Assembly (NCBI RefSeq): GCF_900101625.1
Contig: NZ_FMYZ01000003.1
Span: 1-64,000, forward strand
Origin: Cupriavidus sp. YR651
GTDB taxonomy: Bacteria > Pseudomonadota > Gammaproteobacteria > Burkholderiales > Burkholderiaceae
DNA length: 64,000 nucleotides
Direction: 5' to 3'
In this document: piece after piece, positions 20,216 through 28,508 of the stretch
How the letters are laid out: the number at the start of each line of letters is the position of its first letter
Numbering within the stretch: the first letter of the stretch is position 1
The notes under the pieces: generated by a model
What the model was told of the DNA's origin: nothing
The model's input: the letters and a program-made list of their open reading frames with translations, nothing else
Database searches by the model: none
Position numbers and translations under genes: made by a program

Positions 20216-20821
20216 TCATGGCGCGCTGATGACCAGGCGACCGGCGGCAAGCTGGTACGCCACCTCGGCGACGCGTCGTCCGAGGTATTGGGACGTCTGC
20301 AAGTCCGCCGGATGTGCGGCCGCCTCGGCATCGCGGTCGGCATCCGACTGGGCGCCCGCGCCAAGGAAGAAGCCGTGACGATTCAGCGAATCCTCGCTGG
20401 TCGTGGAGGCGTTGTGGCCCGCCGGCAGGCCAAGGTTCACCCAATGCATGCCTTGCTGCGCGGCAAACACGGCCAGTTGCACGAGGGTGCCGAGTTTGTC
20501 GCCCGAGCGCGAGGCGGCGTTGGTGAAGCCGGCCGCCACCTTGTCCTGCCATCGGCGCTGCGCAAACGCCGCGCGCGAACTGGCGTCCATGAACAGCTTG
20601 AACTCGCCTGAGGCGCTGCCCATGTAGGTCGGGCAACCGAAGATGATGGCGTCCGAGTCCTCCAGCGTGTCCCAGTGCCTGTCGATATCCTCGACGCGGA
20701 TCAGCAGGCTGTTGGCATTCGGCAAGCTCGCGGCGCCGATGGCGACCGCCTCGGCCTGCCTGGCCGTGTGGCCATAGCCGCTGTGGTAGACCACCGCGAC
20801 GAGTACTCTGGTGCTGGACAT
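20216..20821 (-). CDS. Flavodoxin-family NAD(P)H:quinone oxidoreductase (WrbA-like)
   Basis: This 201-residue flavodoxin-fold protein has the FMN phosphate loop YHSGYGHTARQAEA and the second FMN-contact motif GCPTYMGSASGEFKLFMD, as in WrbA-type quinone reductases. GGGAA lies upstream of the ATG at 20821. An exact ECF41-type promoter lies 57-83 bases upstream (20878-20904), so it is probably controlled by the sigma factor next door. The product would transfer electrons in the cytoplasm; the physiological substrate is not known. Confidence 0.88.
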   Translation of the reverse strand: MSSTRVLVAVVYHSGYGHTARQAEAVAIGAASLPNANSLLIRVEDIDRHWDTLEDSDAIIFGCPTYMGSASGEFKLFMDASSRAAFAQRRWQDKVAAGFTNAASRSGDKLGTLVQLAVFAAQQGMHWVNLGLPAGHNASTTSEDSLNRHGFFLGAGAQSDADRDAEAAAHPADLQTSQYLGRRVAEVAYQLAAGRLVISAP

Positions 20822-20877
20822 ACGAATTTCCCATTGCGTGACGGAGCGATGCCCTTGCATCGCTCTCTACACGGCTA

Positions 20878-20904
20878 GACGTGCCGACTGCAGGATTTGT
20901 GACA
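20878..20904 (-). promoter_or_regulatory. ECF41 promoter of the flavodoxin gene
   Basis: On the minus strand TGTCACA (20904-20898) is followed after exactly 16 bases by CGTC (20881-20878). This equals the published -35/-10 pattern for ECF41 sigma factors and matches the two other copies in this locus exactly. Confidence 0.8.
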
Positions 20905-20923
20905 GCTGATTTTTGACAGCTTA

Positions 20924-21114
20924 GAGGCGCTATCAAAATGAAGCGCCAGCGGTTCTGGCTAGGGCGAAGCAGGGGTTTCGGATCGCACGCGATCCGCCTG
21001 CGTAGCGGCATGCGCCTGCCAGCGCATGCGCGCCCTGCAAGGGCGCGGCCGCAGACAGTACAAGTGGTACGGCAAGGCCGCGCAACGACGCCAGAATCAT
21101 TTTGATAGTGCCTC
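20924..21114. mobile_element. 191-bp MITE-like element with 18-bp terminal inverted repeats
   Basis: The left end, GAGGCGCTATCAAAATGA (20924-20941), and the right end (21097-21114, the inverse of GAGGCACTATCAAAATGA) match at 17 of 18 positions. TTA flanks both sides (20921-20923 and 21115-21117), as expected for a 3-bp target duplication. No open frame of note lies inside; the interior is full of small palindromes such as GGATCGCACGCGATCC and GCGCCCTGCAAGGGCGC. A 3-bp duplication and ends beginning GAG fit the IS1031/IS427 groups of the IS5 family, so this is probably a non-autonomous derivative. The right-hand TTA is the complement of the sigma gene stop codon. Confidence 0.75.
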
Positions 21115-21981
21115 TTAGAGCGCCGGTATCCCGCCGAGCTTGTCGGGGTTACGCATGACGTAGACCGCGGCGATGCGGCCCGCCTCGATCCTGAAGGAAT
21201 TCGCGGACTCAAGCTTGCCGTCAACATAACGCAGCAGGCCCGGCTCGCCGTTGATCTGGACGAGCCGATAGGTCACCTTGCCCGGCGCGGCGTGCTCGAC
21301 CGACCAGAAGACGCCGGCAATACGCGCGGCACCCTGCAGGATGCGCCCGTACGACGACACCTTGCCGCCGCCGTCGCTGATCAGCTCGGCATCCGGGCTG
21401 AGCATCGTCTTCATCGTGTCGCGATCTCCGGTGCTGGCCGCCTGCATGAAGCGGGTCAGCAGATTGCGGTGTTCCTGTTGCGACACGTCGTAGCGCGGCT
21501 GCCCGTCGCGCACACGCTCGCCGGCACGGCGCACGATCTGACGGCACGCCGCTTCGGACTTGCCGAGGATCGCGGCGATTTCCTTGTAGTCCACGTCGAA
21601 GGCCTGCCGCAGCAGGAAGGCCGCACGCTCGTCGGGCGAGAGGCGCTCCAGTACCCAGAGGAATGCCATCGACAGGTCGCTGGCCAGCTCGGCCGCCGCC
21701 TCGGGGGTGTCCTCGTGCAACTCGACCAGCGGCTCGGGGAGCCACCAGCCGACGTAGTTCTCCTGTTCGTTCTTGCGAGCGCGCAGGCGGTCGATGGACA
21801 GCCGTGTCGTGACCGTGACCAGCCAGGCATCCGTGGAGCGCATCTCGGTGTGATCGGCGTCGTGCCAGCGCAGCCATGCGTCCTGCACCACGTCCTCCGC
21901 GTCGGCGCGCGTGCCCAGCATGCGATACGCAATGCCGAACAGGCGAGGTTTCAATGCAGTGAAGGTTTGTACGGTATCCAT
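21115..21981 (-). CDS. sigJ: ECF41-family RNA polymerase sigma factor with SnoaL-like C-terminal domain
   Basis: This 288-residue sigma factor has region 2 at about 5-75 (GIAYRMLGTRADAEDVVQDAWLRW), the linker motif WLPEPLVE at 80-87, region 4 at about 110-165, and a SnoaL/NTF2-like C-terminal extension. The extension carries DGGGK at 203-207 and NPDKL at 278-282, hallmarks of ECF41, a group in which the extension replaces an anti-sigma factor. Its own gene has an exact ECF41 promoter. The adjacent decarboxylase and flavodoxin genes are of the class known to be ECF41 targets. The signal it responds to is unknown. Confidence 0.95.
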   Translation of the reverse strand: MDTVQTFTALKPRLFGIAYRMLGTRADAEDVVQDAWLRWHDADHTEMRSTDAWLVTVTTRLSIDRLRARKNEQENYVGWWLPEPLVELHEDTPEAAAELASDLSMAFLWVLERLSPDERAAFLLRQAFDVDYKEIAAILGKSEAACRQIVRRAGERVRDGQPRYDVSQQEHRNLLTRFMQAASTGDRDTMKTMLSPDAELISDGGGKVSSYGRILQGAARIAGVFWSVEHAAPGKVTYRLVQINGEPGLLRYVDGKLESANSFRIEAGRIAAVYVMRNPDKLGGIPAL

Positions 21982-22008
21982 AAGCCATGACCCTGAATCT
22001 GATCATCA

Positions 22009-22035
22009 GACGTTTCAATGGCGTGTTTTGTGACA
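22009..22035 (-). promoter_or_regulatory. ECF41 promoter of the sigma factor gene
   Basis: On the minus strand TGTCACA (22035-22029), a 16-base spacer and CGTC (22012-22009) lie 28 bases before the sigma factor start, giving autoregulation and a very short leader. Confidence 0.85.
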
Positions 22036-22257
22036 TAGGCTCGCCACCCGGTCCGCAACCGGTGCCGCAGCGCTGCCACGCCATATCGCGATGCTATAGA
22101 AATTCCGACGCAGCGCGCGCTGGGGGTGGAGTGGGCAAGCCCGATGCCGTGGGGCATGCGGTGGAAAGCGGATCGAGATTTAAAAGTGCCTCTAACGCCG
22201 CTTCTTGAGTGTGAAATCTGGTGTTCGCGGAAAAAAACGAAAAAAAATCGCTGCGGC

Positions 22258-22284
22258 TGTCACAAGCCGGCTCGGCCCCCCGTC
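22258..22284 (+). promoter_or_regulatory. ECF41 promoter of the carboxymuconolactone decarboxylase gene
   Basis: TGTCACA (22258-22264), a 16-base spacer and CGTC (22281-22284) lie 56 bases upstream of the start codon. It is the same motif and spacing as upstream of the sigma and flavodoxin genes. Confidence 0.85.
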
Positions 22285-22340
22285 TTGTCATCATGCAAGG
22301 CGCACAGGGCGCCGGCAAAACCCGATACACGGAGTAATCC

Positions 22341-22802
22341 ATGACCGCAGCACGACTCAACTTCTTCCAACTCGCCCCGGCCAATCTGCGCGCAATGATT
22401 CAACTCTCCGGTTCCGTCAAGGAGAGCTCGCTCGGCCATCGCCTGGTGGAACTGGTGCAACTGCGCGTTTCGCAGATCAACGGCTGCGGGGTCTGCATCG
22501 ACATGCACTGGCGCGACCTGGTCAAGCAGGGTGCCGACGTGCGCCACCTGAACGCGATTGCCGGCTGGCGTGAGGCACCGTTCTTCAACGCCCGCGAACG
22601 TGCGGCGCTGGCCTGGGCCGAAGCCGTCAACGCACTGCCGCAGCGCGACGATACGGATGCCGTTTATCCGGCGCTGCGCGAGCAATTCAGCGAAAACGAG
22701 ATCGCCGAACTGTCCTACACGATCGCCGCCATCCGCGGTTGGAACGTGATGAACCTGAGCCTGCGCAACCAGATTCCGGAACATCCGGCCCCCGGCTTCT
22801 GA
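22341..22802 (+). CDS. Carboxymuconolactone decarboxylase/AhpD-family protein
   Basis: This 153-residue AhpD-like protein carries the redox motif C49-x-x-C52-x-x-x-H56 (NGCGVCIDMH). It starts at an ATG with GGAG six bases upstream. Members of this family act as alkylhydroperoxidases or are of unknown substrate. It is preceded by an exact ECF41 promoter and is divergent from the sigma factor gene; carboxymuconolactone decarboxylases are one of the three enzyme classes usually linked to ECF41. Confidence 0.92.
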   Translation: MTAARLNFFQLAPANLRAMIQLSGSVKESSLGHRLVELVQLRVSQINGCGVCIDMHWRDLVKQGADVRHLNAIAGWREAPFFNARERAALAWAEAVNALPQRDDTDAVYPALREQFSENEIAELSYTIAAIRGWNVMNLSLRNQIPEHPAPGF

Positions 22803-22864
22803 TCGCGCGCGGTTCCTGACTGGGACCGTGACAGAAGACCTGTGCACAATCCCGGGCTTCAATA

Positions 22865-22911
22865 GGTAGCCGGCCGGCTACCATGCGTACGGCGCGCCCT
22901 CGGGCGCGCCG
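22865..22911. terminator. Two perfect palindromes between convergent genes
   Basis: GGTAGCCGGCCGGCTACC (22865-22882) is an 18-base perfect palindrome. Eight bases later, the arms CGGCGCGCCC and GGGCGCGCCG are separated by only TC. They lie between the decarboxylase and nitronate monooxygenase stops and have no T-tract. Confidence 0.45.
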
Positions 22912-22937
22912 CCGTCGCTTGCGGACTTCGCAACGAC

Positions 22938-24026
22938 TCAGTGCCGCAGTCCTGCGATGGCGTCAGCCAGTTCCTTTGCCAGTATCCCAACCAGTTCGCC
23001 CGATGGCACCGCACGCGCCAGCGGCGCCGCCTGACCGGCCCACTGCGCCGCGTAGTCGGCATTGCCCTTGGCCTTCGCCGCTGCATGCAGGGCCTTGCCC
23101 GCGTCGTACGTGATCGGATAATCCGGCAGCGGCGCGTGGTCAGGTGCTTCACCGAGTGCCATCAGCCGGTTGTGGAGTCCGCGTGCCGCGCGGCCCGAGA
23201 TCGAGCTGGTGAAGGCCGTGCGCTTCGGCGGCCTGGCGAGCAGGGCGGTGCGATAGGCCGCATCCGCCGACGACTCGGGCGCGGCCACGAACGCGGTGCC
23301 CAGTTGCGCCGCCTGCGCGCCGAGCGCCATCGCTGCGGCAATGCCGGCGCCATCCATGATGCCGCCCGAGGCGATGACCGGCAGCTTGCTGTGCGTGGCG
23401 ATCAGCCGCACCAGCGCAAACGTCCCCAGACCTTCATCGGCGGCCCGCGTATCGAATACGCCGCGATGACCGCCGGCCTCCACGCCCTGCGCAACGATTG
23501 CGTCAATGCCCGCGTCGGCGATCCGCCGCGCTTCATCGATGCTGGTCGCCGTGGCGAGCAGCACGATCCCCGCCGCATGCAGTTGATCGATCCAGTCCTG
23601 TTTCGGCAGGCCGAAGTGGAAGCTGATGACCGCGGGCTTCTCTTCCCGCAGCATCGCGAACATCTCGTCGTCCACGACAAAGCTCTTGTAGATCTCGCGC
23701 AATGTGGCGGGCGGCGTGGCATCCCATTTGGCGAAATCGGCGGCCAGGTATTCGAGCCAGGCCCGCTCGCGTGCGGCGTCCGCGGTGGCGGGCGGATGGC
23801 AGAACACGTTGATGTTGAACGGCTTGCTGGTCAGCGCGCGGGTTTCCTGGATCATCTTGCGTGCGCCGGCCGCATTGGTGGCGCCCACGCCGAGCGATCC
23901 GAGCCCGCCGGCGTTGGAAACTGCCGCAGCCATGGCGGGCGTGCTGACGCCGGCCATCGGCGCCTGGATGATGGGCAGCGCAATGCCCAGGCGGGCGAGC
24001 AGTGGATTGGAGGTGGAGTTCGTCAT
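22938..24026 (-). CDS. Nitronate monooxygenase (2-nitropropane dioxygenase family)
   Basis: This 362-residue FMN-dependent TIM-barrel enzyme oxidises nitronates. It shows [28 protein letters not shown], the region with [11 protein letters not shown], the FMN-binding stretch [25 protein letters not shown] and [17 protein letters not shown]. The His of GGHRG is in the position usual for class I enzymes. No strong ribosome site is seen before the ATG. The LysR gene lies 74 bases upstream on the same strand, so the two may be cotranscribed. Confidence 0.92.
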   Translation of the reverse strand: MTNSTSNPLLARLGIALPIIQAPMAGVSTPAMAAAVSNAGGLGSLGVGATNAAGARKMIQETRALTSKPFNINVFCHPPATADAARERAWLEYLAADFAKWDATPPATLREIYKSFVVDDEMFAMLREEKPAVISFHFGLPKQDWIDQLHAAGIVLLATATSIDEARRIADAGIDAIVAQGVEAGGHRGVFDTRAADEGLGTFALVRLIATHSKLPVIASGGIMDGAGIAAAMALGAQAAQLGTAFVAAPESSADAAYRTALLARPPKRTAFTSSISGRAARGLHNRLMALGEAPDHAPLPDYPITYDAGKALHAAAKAKGNADYAAQWAGQAAPLARAVPSGELVGILAKELADAIAGLRH

Positions 24027-24100
24027 GATGGGTGCGAGGTCCGTGTTGGGCAGCGGTCAGGAGGACGACGATCAGCGAGGCGATGGTCGGGGACGATGAC

Positions 24101-24988
24101 TCAGGCGCGTTGCAGTTCCTCGAAGAAGGCCTCGTAGGCCAGCGTCGAGAAACCGCTGCGTCGAATCAGGTAGGAATGCACTTCGCGCACGGGCACGGTC
24201 TGTACGTCCAGCGCGTAACGATGATGCTCCAGCAGGGACTTCGGCACGATCGCCACGGCGGCGCCGGCCATCACGCAGGCGAAGATCGCGTGATAGGAAG
24301 ACATCTCCATCACGCGCATTTCGTGCGGTTCGTGGTCGGGGCCGGAGGCCAGCCAATCCAGCGCGCATTGCCGGTAGGTGCATCCGCGCGCAAAGGCGGC
24401 CAGATTGCGGACCTGGAGATCGGCGGGATGGCGCACCGGCTTGTGGCTGCTGGGAACCAGGAGAACGAGCTGCTCGGCAAACAGGGGCACGCCTCCCAGT
24501 CCGGCGCCGAATTCAGGGACCAGGCCGGATTGCGCTGACGGCGCGGTGGCATGTGCGACGATGGCGCAATCGAGGCGGTGTGCCGTGACGCCATCGATGA
24601 GCGCCTGCGTGGTGCCGGTCTCGATGGCGATGTCGACTTCCGGCCAGCGCGCATGAAAGCGCCCAAGCGGCATGGGCAGGCGGCTGGCGGCCGCGGCTTC
24701 CATCGATCCGATACGCAGCCGCCCCGTTGGCACGGCCTGCTGCATCGATTGGCGGGCTTCCTCGGCCAGCGTTAGCAGTCGGTCGGCATAGGAGAGAAAG
24801 CGCTGGCCTTCCGGTGTCAGGATCATGGGCTTGCTGTCGCGCATGAACAGCGAGACGCCGAGCGTTTCCTCCAGCTGCTTGACGCGTGTGGTCACATTGG
24901 ATTGGGCGCGGTCCAGCGTACGCGCCGCCCGGGTCACACTCTGCTCCCGGGCGACGGCGCGAAAGATTTCCAGCTCTGCCAGGTCCAT
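24101..24988 (-). CDS. LysR-family transcriptional regulator
   Basis: This 295-residue LysR regulator has an N-terminal HTH (ELEIFRAVAREQSVTRAARTLD, then AQSNVTTRVKQLEETLG) and an effector domain. I chose the ATG at 24988, which gives the usual MDLAELEIF start with AGGA close by; an ATG at 25018 adds ten residues. It precedes the nitronate monooxygenase gene on the same strand and may regulate it. The effector is unknown. Confidence 0.9.
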   Translation of the reverse strand: MDLAELEIFRAVAREQSVTRAARTLDRAQSNVTTRVKQLEETLGVSLFMRDSKPMILTPEGQRFLSYADRLLTLAEEARQSMQQAVPTGRLRIGSMEAAAASRLPMPLGRFHARWPEVDIAIETGTTQALIDGVTAHRLDCAIVAHATAPSAQSGLVPEFGAGLGGVPLFAEQLVLLVPSSHKPVRHPADLQVRNLAAFARGCTYRQCALDWLASGPDHEPHEMRVMEMSSYHAIFACVMAGAAVAIVPKSLLEHHRYALDVQTVPVREVHSYLIRRSGFSTLAYEAFFEELQRA

Positions 24989-25195
24989 GTTCCTGCGTTC
25001 CCATACCGCGATCGACATGGGTTTTATATTCTTTTATGAAGAACGTAAAGTCAAGGTTGATCTGAATTCAGGATGGATATCGACAAGGAATGACGGCGCG
25101 ATGAGGACCACGAAGACTAGGCAAGACGCGGGGGAGGTGAGTGATGCGGCGGGGTCGGGGAGTGGTCGGCGCACGGAACGGCGCCGGAAATGAAA

Positions 25196-25220
25196 AATGC
25201 CTCCGTGTTGCGGAGGCATT
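25196..25220 (-). terminator. Intrinsic terminator of the SnoaL-like gene
   Basis: AATGCCTCCG and CGGAGGCATT form a perfect ten-base stem with a five-base loop. On the minus strand it is followed by a T-run. It lies 50 bases past the stop of the SnoaL-like gene. Confidence 0.85.
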
Positions 25221-25269
25221 CTTTATATGACGGAGGTGATAGGACGTCGCACTTCCATCCGTGCCGATT

Positions 25270-25707
25270 TCAGGCCTTCACTGCCTGACGGGCCAGCAGG
25301 CGCCAGTTGCCGCCTTGCTTTTGCCAGACCTGCAGCACCTTCAGCAGCACCGTGCCCGGCTTGCCGCTGTCCAGGGTGTCGCCCGACAGGGTGTGGCGGA
25401 CGACGGCAACATCGCCCGACAGACTCACGGTCTGGTCGGTGATCGTAATCGACACAAAGTCGGACTTCTTGTCGAGCAGGTCGCCAATGAAGCTGGCCTT
25501 GGTGTCCAGGCGGCCGCCCGAGTGCCCGTAGCTCAGGCTGTCGGCCACCAGCGCGGACAGGGCAGCCTGGTCCGGATCGATCATGGCGACGCGCAGCTTT
25601 TCAGCAGCGGTGGCCACGGGTTGCGTGTCGGCGGACTGCGCCATGGCCGGCACGCTGGCGACGGCGAAAACGGCAGCGCCCAGCAGGGCGGCGGTGAACT
25701 TGATCAT
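25270..25707 (-). CDS. Secreted SnoaL/DUF4440-like protein
   Basis: This 145-residue protein has a clear signal peptide (cleavage near AMAQSA) and an NTF2/SnoaL-like cone fold (RVAMIDPDQAALSALVADSLSYGHSGGRLDTKASFI, then VLQVWQKQGGNWRLLARQ). It is probably periplasmic. GGGAG lies seven bases before the ATG. It ends at a strong terminator, so it is a single-gene unit. The ligand or substrate is unknown. Confidence 0.85.
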   Translation of the reverse strand: MIKFTAALLGAAVFAVASVPAMAQSADTQPVATAAEKLRVAMIDPDQAALSALVADSLSYGHSGGRLDTKASFIGDLLDKKSDFVSITITDQTVSLSGDVAVVRHTLSGDTLDSGKPGTVLLKVLQVWQKQGGNWRLLARQAVKA

Positions 25708-25838
25708 GTGGTGTCTCCCGTTATTTGGTCGTATTGGAACGGTTAGGTCACTGATCGCGTTCTCCGCAATCAGTTGTAAGTCATCGTATCACATAGATTC
25801 TGGTGCGACGCGAGCCCATGACCGTCAGGGGCGAGGTG

Positions 25839-26822
25839 TCAGGTCGCGGCAACACCGGGGGCCGGGCGAGCCCACTGGAACAGCGTCCGGAGACCGAGCC
25901 AGCCGATGACCGCATTGGCGGCGATGAAGACCGGCAATGCCAGGACATGGGCGGCATGATTGCCGGTCTCGGCCAGTCGCACGGCGCAGATCGCGGCGCA
26001 GCCAATGCCGAAGCTGTAGGCCCACGCAAACCGCGCATCGAAACGCGAGGCGCCAAGCCACCCCGCCATCCGCAGGCCCAGCAATAACTGGAACAGCCCA
26101 TAACCCCACAACAACGGCAGCCAGGGTTGGTCGGCATGTGGGGCCAATGCGATGCAGGCGGCGCCGCATACCATCGGCGGGGCAAACTGGATGCCGAGCT
26201 GCGCACGCTGTGCCGGGGGCAGGCCACCCGGTTTCCACAGGCGGCGTACCACCAGCGATTCCAGGGACAGCCACGAGAACAGGCCCGCGCCCACCAGCAA
26301 CCAGCCGAAATCCGGCTGGCCCAGCATGCCGAGCGTGGCGCCGCTGGTGAAGTTGCCAGCCACCGTGGGCAGGTAGAGCGCCGGTGTGGCGTCATGGCCG
26401 GGATGCCCGCCGCGCCAGAGCCGGCCGGTGTGCCAGAGCGCGAAGGCGAGTTGCCAGCCGATGCCGAGCAGCCCGAGAACCCATGCCGCGAACAGGCTAT
26501 GCGGCAGCAGCGCGGGAACCAGTTGCAACGTGGCGATGGCCGGCAACGCATGGCCGCCATCCTTTAGCGCATGGGGCAGCGTGCTGTCGTCGTGATGGCG
26601 CCATTGCATCAGGTAGGGCACGACGAGGACCACCCACGCCAGCGCCGCGGCCGTCAGCAAGCCTTCGCCGATCAGGGGCGGCACATGCCACGTATCCGCG
26701 GCCAGCCGCCAGGCTCGGCCTAGCGCGGCCAGGCCGAGCACGATGCCGAAGGCGGTGGGTGGAAGAAGATGAGGGGTTTGGGGGGCGCTGGCTTGCGCGG
26801 GGGCATCGCAAGTTGGGGGCAT
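25839..26822 (-). CDS. TehA/SLAC1-family membrane transporter
   Basis: This 327-residue protein is almost entirely hydrophobic, with about ten membrane helices, and resembles the tellurite-resistance/dicarboxylate transporter (TDT) family. The stretch LPTVAGNFTSGATLGMLG corresponds to the pore helix region. It starts 16 bases after the NnrS stop, with no separate promoter apparent, so it is probably the second gene of an NsrR-controlled unit. SLAC1/TehA proteins are anion channels; the role beside NnrS is unknown. Confidence 0.75.
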   Translation of the reverse strand: MPPTCDAPAQASAPQTPHLLPPTAFGIVLGLAALGRAWRLAADTWHVPPLIGEGLLTAAALAWVVLVVPYLMQWRHHDDSTLPHALKDGGHALPAIATLQLVPALLPHSLFAAWVLGLLGIGWQLAFALWHTGRLWRGGHPGHDATPALYLPTVAGNFTSGATLGMLGQPDFGWLLVGAGLFSWLSLESLVVRRLWKPGGLPPAQRAQLGIQFAPPMVCGAACIALAPHADQPWLPLLWGYGLFQLLLGLRMAGWLGASRFDARFAWAYSFGIGCAAICAVRLAETGNHAAHVLALPVFIAANAVIGWLGLRTLFQWARPAPGVAAT

Positions 26823-26838
26823 GTGTCACGGGGTTGGC

Positions 26839-28044
26839 CTAGCCTTCCTTGCCGTCGATACGCGGCCGAAGCAGGTAGGGGGTGTATTTGACGAGGTAAA
26901 GCAGGAAGGCGATCACCCAGAACAAGCCGGCGGCGGCAATCGCATGCGTCTTGAAGGCGGGCAGCCAGATCGGCACGGCCACGCGTACCAGCGCGGACAG
27001 TGCGATGCAGAGATAGGCCAGGTGCTCCATGCGGCCCGTTTCCAGGCGGCGGCCGGTGTGACCCAGGGCGGTACGCGTGACCATCGCCATGATGGCGCAG
27101 CCGATCACGCCGACAGTCAGGGCATGCAAGGCGGTGGAAGCGTCCAGCCAGCCCAGCGCGGCGCCGCCAATCAGCGCAAAGCCGATGGGCAGGAAGGCAT
27201 AGGCAAGGTGCAGGATGCTGACGATCGGCTTGCGCCACGTGCGCAGCGGGTCCCACCCAGCCAGCCGGATACCGTGCGCGCCGGCCGCGCCCAGCGCCAG
27301 TGTCGCGGTCATCAGGGCGGGTGCCTGCACCGCGTGCGCGATGATCGCCAGCAGGGTCAGGCCGATCACTGCTTTTTCCACCGCTGCCACGCGGCGAATA
27401 CGCACGCCCGGGATGGCATTGGCGGTGAACATCGGAATCACGCGGCCGCCGATCACGGTCACAAAGATGGCCACCAGGCCGGTCGCGGCCTCGGAAGCGT
27501 GAAAGGCCGCGCCAATGTGCCCGGTCGCCATGGCCACATGAAAGCCGATGTTCAGTGCCCCCATCACGCCGAGCGCGATGGCCAGGCCGAAGTTGCGCTG
27601 ACTGTTCGCGCGACGCAGGATCCGATAGAAGGTGAGGCTGCACAGCGGCAGGAAGGCGACGTCCACGGCGATGGCGGCCCACGCCGGCCCCGTCCACATC
27701 AGCACACGCGCCAGCACCCAGATGCCGGCCAGCGCACCGAGCCACGTTCCCTGCGGCGTCTGCAGTCCCGTCCAGTTCTTGCCGGCGGTGAACAGGAATC
27801 CCACGACCACGGCCGCCGAAAAGCCGAACACCATCTCATGTGCATGCCATGCCATGGCCCCCATCCATGGCTGGGCGGCAGGCTGCCACCAGCCTGCGTA
27901 GATGGCCACCCACGCCGCGATCGCCAACGCGCCAAAAGCGGCGGCCAACAGATAGAACGGACGGAAACCGAGCGCCAGCACGGGCAGGCCGCGGTAGCCG
28001 GCATCAGGCCTGGAGGGCGGGGAAATCTGCAAGAAGACTGACAT
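26839..28044 (-). CDS. nnrS: NnrS family heme- and copper-containing membrane protein
   Basis: This 401-residue protein has about twelve membrane segments and the NnrS patterns LALGFRPFYLLAA, WHAHEMVFGFSAAVVVGFLFTA and GGRVIPMFTANAIPG. NnrS protects against NO and nitrosative stress in several proteobacteria. The start at 28044 gives the normal N-terminus; upstream codons are not family-like. An NsrR-like box with one perfect half site lies 77 bases upstream. The TehA-like gene follows 16 bases downstream. Confidence 0.93.
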   Translation of the reverse strand: MSVFLQISPPSRPDAGYRGLPVLALGFRPFYLLAAAFGALAIAAWVAIYAGWWQPAAQPWMGAMAWHAHEMVFGFSAAVVVGFLFTAGKNWTGLQTPQGTWLGALAGIWVLARVLMWTGPAWAAIAVDVAFLPLCSLTFYRILRRANSQRNFGLAIALGVMGALNIGFHVAMATGHIGAAFHASEAATGLVAIFVTVIGGRVIPMFTANAIPGVRIRRVAAVEKAVIGLTLLAIIAHAVQAPALMTATLALGAAGAHGIRLAGWDPLRTWRKPIVSILHLAYAFLPIGFALIGGAALGWLDASTALHALTVGVIGCAIMAMVTRTALGHTGRRLETGRMEHLAYLCIALSALVRVAVPIWLPAFKTHAIAAAGLFWVIAFLLYLVKYTPYLLRPRIDGKEG

Positions 28045-28120
28045 GATGACTCGCGTAGGGATCAAGGGGCGCGGACACCACGGCCGGCATCCACCGGTCA
28101 TGATGCGATCGATTTTATAA

Positions 28121-28143
28121 AAGATGCATTTCTAATGCAATTT
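28121..28143. promoter_or_regulatory. NsrR-like box upstream of nnrS
   Basis: AAGATGCATTT at 28121-28131 is a perfect consensus half site. After one base it is followed by TAATGCAATTT, which matches the inverted half at 8 of 11 positions. It is the same architecture as the box upstream of the alternative oxidase. Confidence 0.65.
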
Positions 28144-28442
28144 AAACTTTGCGATGGCCATGCAATCCGTTGCTCACGCGTTTACCCAGCCCTCCTTTCG
28201 CAGCATCCCTACTCCGGTAGGGGTCAAGCCAGCGAGCCCTCGCCGTTAAGCCTGCGGACAACACGAGCACGGCGTGCACCCCGCCTAAAGCGCGAATCGA
28301 TCACTCGGCCAATCAGCGCAGTGGCCGACATCGCGATGTGCCAATCCAGCTGGAACGGGCTTTCGCGGCACATGCATCACATTGTGATGTGATCGTCATA
28401 AGCCTTGCGTTTCGGCAGGCAACCGGGAAATGAGGGGATAAC
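28144..28442. other. Intergenic stretch with no gene seen
   Basis: Between the NsrR-like box and the chemotaxis-receptor remnant I see no protein-like frame. CATCACATTGTGATG at 28375-28389 is a perfect 15-base palindrome that may once have served the remnant's promoter; GAGGGG before 28443 is its surviving ribosome site. Confidence 0.5.
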
Positions 28443-28508
28443 GTGAGCTTCCGCAATTTGTCGATCAAGACCAGGCTCCTCGCGGGGTTTGGCATGCTGG
28501 CGCTGGGG
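28443..28508 (+). pseudogene. 5' remnant of a methyl-accepting chemotaxis protein gene
   Basis: A GTG start with GAGGGG seven bases upstream opens a frame reading VSFRNLSIKTRLLAGFGML, the typical cytoplasmic edge and first membrane helix of a Tar/Tsr-like receptor. After about 22 codons the similarity stops, close to the 3' end of the opposing gene (stop at 28528). The rest of the receptor is absent, so this is a truncation left by a deletion or insertion. Identity rests on the short N-terminal motif. Confidence 0.6.

Noticed and set aside
22185..22200. AGTGCCTCTAACGCC resembles the right end of the MITE plus its flank
   Set aside because: Only about 12 bases match and no second inverted end is found nearby, so it may be coincidence or a decayed end.
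28375..28389. CATCACATTGTGATG as a Crp/Fnr site
   Set aside because: The half-site order and spacing do not fit TGTGA-N6-TCACA, so I list it only as a palindrome.
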